Assembly: GCA_009691815.1 (NCBI GenBank)
Contig: SIAL01000152.1
Location: forward strand, 1 to 7,969
Direction: 5' to 3'
Origin: Gemmataceae bacterium
Lineage (GTDB): Bacteria > Planctomycetota > Planctomycetia > Gemmatales > Gemmataceae
DNA length: 7,969 nt
The notes beneath the pieces are model-generated. The model saw only the letters and a program-made list of their open reading frames with translations. It ran no database searches and had not been told where the DNA came from. Shown here in pieces: positions 6,279-7,969 of this stretch. The stretch's first letter is position 1, and each line of letters starts with the position of its first letter. The position numbers were made by a program, and so were the translations under genes.

Positions 6279-6288
6279 GACCTCACCC
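6279..6288 (-). promoter_or_regulatory. Shine-Dalgarno of the hydrolase overlapping the transporter stop codon
   Basis: On the minus strand the end of the transporter reads GGG TGA GGTC. The stop TGA (6285-6283) and the Shine-Dalgarno GAGG (6284-6281) share bases, and the hydrolase ATG (6275-6273) follows after a 5-base spacer. Ribosomes ending on the transporter would sit on the next gene's initiation site, which favours coupled translation. Confidence 0.6.
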
Positions 6289-7836
6289 GGTTAGGAACAA
6301 TGGAATCGTTTTTTGAATCGTCATGGTCACCCCCCAAATCAGGGGAACCCCCACCGCTGCCCAAGCCAACGCCAGCCAAACCCATGGGGCCTTGGCCGGA
6401 GCGAAGGTTATCTTGGCCGGAGCGAAGGTTATCTTCGCCGGAGCGAAAGTTATCTTGGAATGCGCTTTGGTTGGGGCAACCACAACAAGGGGTTGGACCA
6501 AAGTTTTCACCCAAAGATTGGCCAAAAATCCCAAGAAAAGAACCGTTCCGATGAACCAAATGGCACTGTCGTAGGCCTGAGCGGGCGACGCCAAAGCATG
6601 AGGCCCCTTCAAAGCCCATTGATAGAGAAAATTGATCAGAGCGGGACCGGCAATCCCCGCACACGACCAGGCGGTAAGCAACCGGCCATGAATGGCACTC
6701 ACATATCGGGTACCAAAAACATCGGAGAGGTAGGCCGGAATCGCGGCGAAACAGCCTCCATACATACTCATTATAATCGCTAAACAAACAACAAACAGCG
6801 GGACGGATCCCATCTTGCCTGCGACCGGTAACAGGAGATACAGCAATGGTCCAAAGCTTAGGAAAATACCATAGGTAAACCGCCGTCCCAACCGATCCGA
6901 GGCGGTGGACCAGGCGAATCTCCCCGCAAGATTGAAAAGGCTAAGAAGGCCGACAAACCCAGCGGCCGTGGCGGCGTTCACCTTGCCCGGAAACATCTCC
7001 TGAATCATAGGCGACGCCACATCCAGGATGCCAATCCCCGCCGTCACATTAAGGAACAGAATAATCCAAAGTAGATAAAACACTTTGGTTTTAATGGCTT
7101 CCGAAGGATCCAAGAAAGTAGGGTCAGCTTTGGCCTTTTGAAGTTCGTCCGCGTTCGGTTCGGCCACGGTCTCCGGCACCGGGTGGGTTTGGGGCAGCCG
7201 AAAACCAAAGGCCCCGCAGGTCATCACCACCAAATAGACAAGGCCCATGACGAGGAAGGATTGGGCAACGCCGGTCGATTCCGGACTGGAAAATAATTTC
7301 ATCAGGATTTCGGAAAGTGGGGAAGCAATCATGGCTCCGCCGCCAAATCCCATGATAGCAAGCCCCGTTGCCAAACCGCGATGGTCTGGAAACCATTTGA
7401 TGAGGGTGGAAACCGGTGTAATGTAACCAATCCCCAAACCGCAACCCCCTATGACGCCATAACCCAAATAGAAAAGCCAAATGTTGTGAATCGAAATAGC
7501 CAACGCACCAATGAGAAACCCACTCGACCAACAAACCGCAGCGACCAACCCGCTTACCCGGGGTCCGACCCGTTCCACCCACCGCCCCATAACGGCCGCC
7601 GAAAGTCCCAGAAAAACAATGCCAAGAGTAAATGCCCAAAAAACCTGCGTCCTTGCCCAATCCTCGTTGGTGGATTCGGTTATGCCAAGGATCCGCGTCA
7701 TGGGAATGCGAAAAACGCTAAACGCATAGGCTTGACCAATACACAGATGAATCGCCAAAGCCGCAGGCGGAATCAACCAGCGGTTGAACCCGGGGTGTGC
7801 CTCAATCGCTTTGGGGGAAAGAGAAAACAGGGCCAT
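6283..7836 (-). CDS. OFA-family MFS transporter (oxalate/formate antiporter-like)
   Basis: This major facilitator protein has 517 residues. I place the start at the ATG 7836-7834, because GGAG (7847-7844) lies 7 bases before it and 'FNRWLIPPAALAIHLCIGQAYAFSVF' then sits near the N terminus, as usual in this family. A longer frame to 7917 would need a TTG start and adds unrelated residues. Family marks are 'GLGIGYITPVSTLIKWFPDHRGLATGLAIMGFGGGA' and two MFS loop motifs (MGRWVERVGPR after helix 2, ASDRLGRR after helix 8). Twelve membrane helices are visible. They are followed by a linker with three KITFAPA repeats (461-481) and a thirteenth hydrophobic segment (WVWLALAWAAVGVPLIWGV). OFA proteins exchange small organic anions such as oxalate and formate across the inner membrane; the substrate here cannot be read. 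It is the first gene of a pair with the hydrolase. No clear promoter is visible in 7837-7969. Confidence 0.92.
   Translation of the reverse strand: MALFSLSPKAIEAHPGFNRWLIPPAALAIHLCIGQAYAFSVFRIPMTRILGITESTNEDWARTQVFWAFTLGIVFLGLSAAVMGRWVERVGPRVSGLVAAVCWSSGFLIGALAISIHNIWLFYLGYGVIGGCGLGIGYITPVSTLIKWFPDHRGLATGLAIMGFGGGAMIASPLSEILMKLFSSPESTGVAQSFLVMGLVYLVVMTCGAFGFRLPQTHPVPETVAEPNADELQKAKADPTFLDPSEAIKTKVFYLLWIILFLNVTAGIGILDVASPMIQEMFPGKVNAATAAGFVGLLSLFNLAGRFAWSTASDRLGRRFTYGIFLSFGPLLYLLLPVAGKMGSVPLFVVCLAIIMSMYGGCFAAIPAYLSDVFGTRYVSAIHGRLLTAWSCAGIAGPALINFLYQWALKGPHALASPAQAYDSAIWFIGTVLFLGFLANLWVKTLVQPLVVVAPTKAHSKITFAPAKITFAPAKITFAPAKAPWVWLALAWAAVGVPLIWGVTMTIQKTIPLFLTG
6392..6454 (-). repeat. Three tandem 21-bp units encoding (KITFAPA)x3
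   Basis: Units lie at 6392-6412, 6413-6433 and 6434-6454. The first two are identical and the third differs at two positions, with a few bases of a fourth copy after it. Being 21 bp long, the unit keeps the reading frame and encodes KITFAPA three times in the cytoplasmic linker between helix 12 and the last hydrophobic segment of the transporter. There are no spacers, so it is not a CRISPR. It looks like a slippage-prone minisatellite. Confidence 0.95.
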
Positions 7837-7969
7837 CAAGTTACTCCGAATTGGCGGGAAATATTGCTTCAACCTAGGAGTTACACCCCAAATTTCCCGG
7901 ATTCCTAATCTCGCCAAAGAATCGCTAGAATAACGAAAGCCTCATTGTTCACTCTTTCATTTCTTTCTG

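Noticed and set aside
6392..6454. Possible CRISPR repeats
   Set aside because: The units are directly adjacent without spacers, in frame within a transporter gene.
6272..6787. Minus-strand 171-codon frame inside the transporter
   Set aside because: It is a +1 frame shadow of the MFS gene; its apparent repeats are the 21-bp units read in the wrong frame.
7837..7917. 27-codon N-terminal extension of the transporter
   Set aside because: It requires a TTG start and has no family similarity. The ATG at 7836 has GGAG at proper spacing and fits the usual OFA N terminus.

Overview
The window most likely comes from a planctomycete, probably of the Gemmataceae/Gemmata type. Four independent family signatures point there: a surface protein with the LEPR-XLL-type N-terminal motif (LESLEGRL), a DUF1559 pseudopilin with the H-X9-DG C-terminal motif, a DUF1573 protein, and a member of the planctomycete-rich 'neutral ceramidase N-terminal domain' family. 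No phage, transposase, tRNA, rRNA or CRISPR array is visible. TAA, TAG and TGA all serve as stops, so the ordinary code applies.

Layout. (1) Positions 1-296, minus strand: the first 98 codons of a secreted or surface protein that begins with GTG and runs off the left edge. (2) Positions 297-624: a divergent non-coding region with a good sigma70-like promoter for rpsT and a stem-loop/T-tract facing the surface-protein gene. (3) Positions 625-953: rpsT (30S protein S20) and its own intrinsic terminator. (4) Positions 954-1258: mostly empty, ending in a strong promoter and Shine-Dalgarno. (5) Positions 1259-4764, plus strand: a run of four envelope-type genes. These are a small eight-cysteine secreted protein broken by one in-frame TAA, a LolA-like periplasmic protein with a C-terminal membrane anchor, a membrane-anchored DUF1573 protein (1-base overlap with the preceding gene), and a DUF1559 pseudopilin. 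(6) Positions 4923-7836, minus strand: a two-gene operon of an OFA-family MFS transporter followed 7 bases later by an exported ceramidase-fold hydrolase.

The plus-strand cluster looks like one transcription unit devoted to proteins outside the cytoplasm: exported, inner-membrane anchored or pilin-like. Their joint role is unknown. The minus-strand pair suggests an exported Zn hydrolase whose gene is translationally coupled to a transporter that may import an organic anion released by it; the substrate link is inference. Base composition differs by eye: roughly 1.2-3.8 kb is AT-rich (sampled stretches near 35% GC), while the right-hand operon is near 53-62% GC in sampled stretches.

The most notable observations are the TAA-interrupted Cys-rich gene, the unassigned envelope gene cluster, the replacement of the ceramidase nucleophile motif in the hydrolase, and a 21-bp in-frame tandem repeat in the transporter's C-terminal linker.
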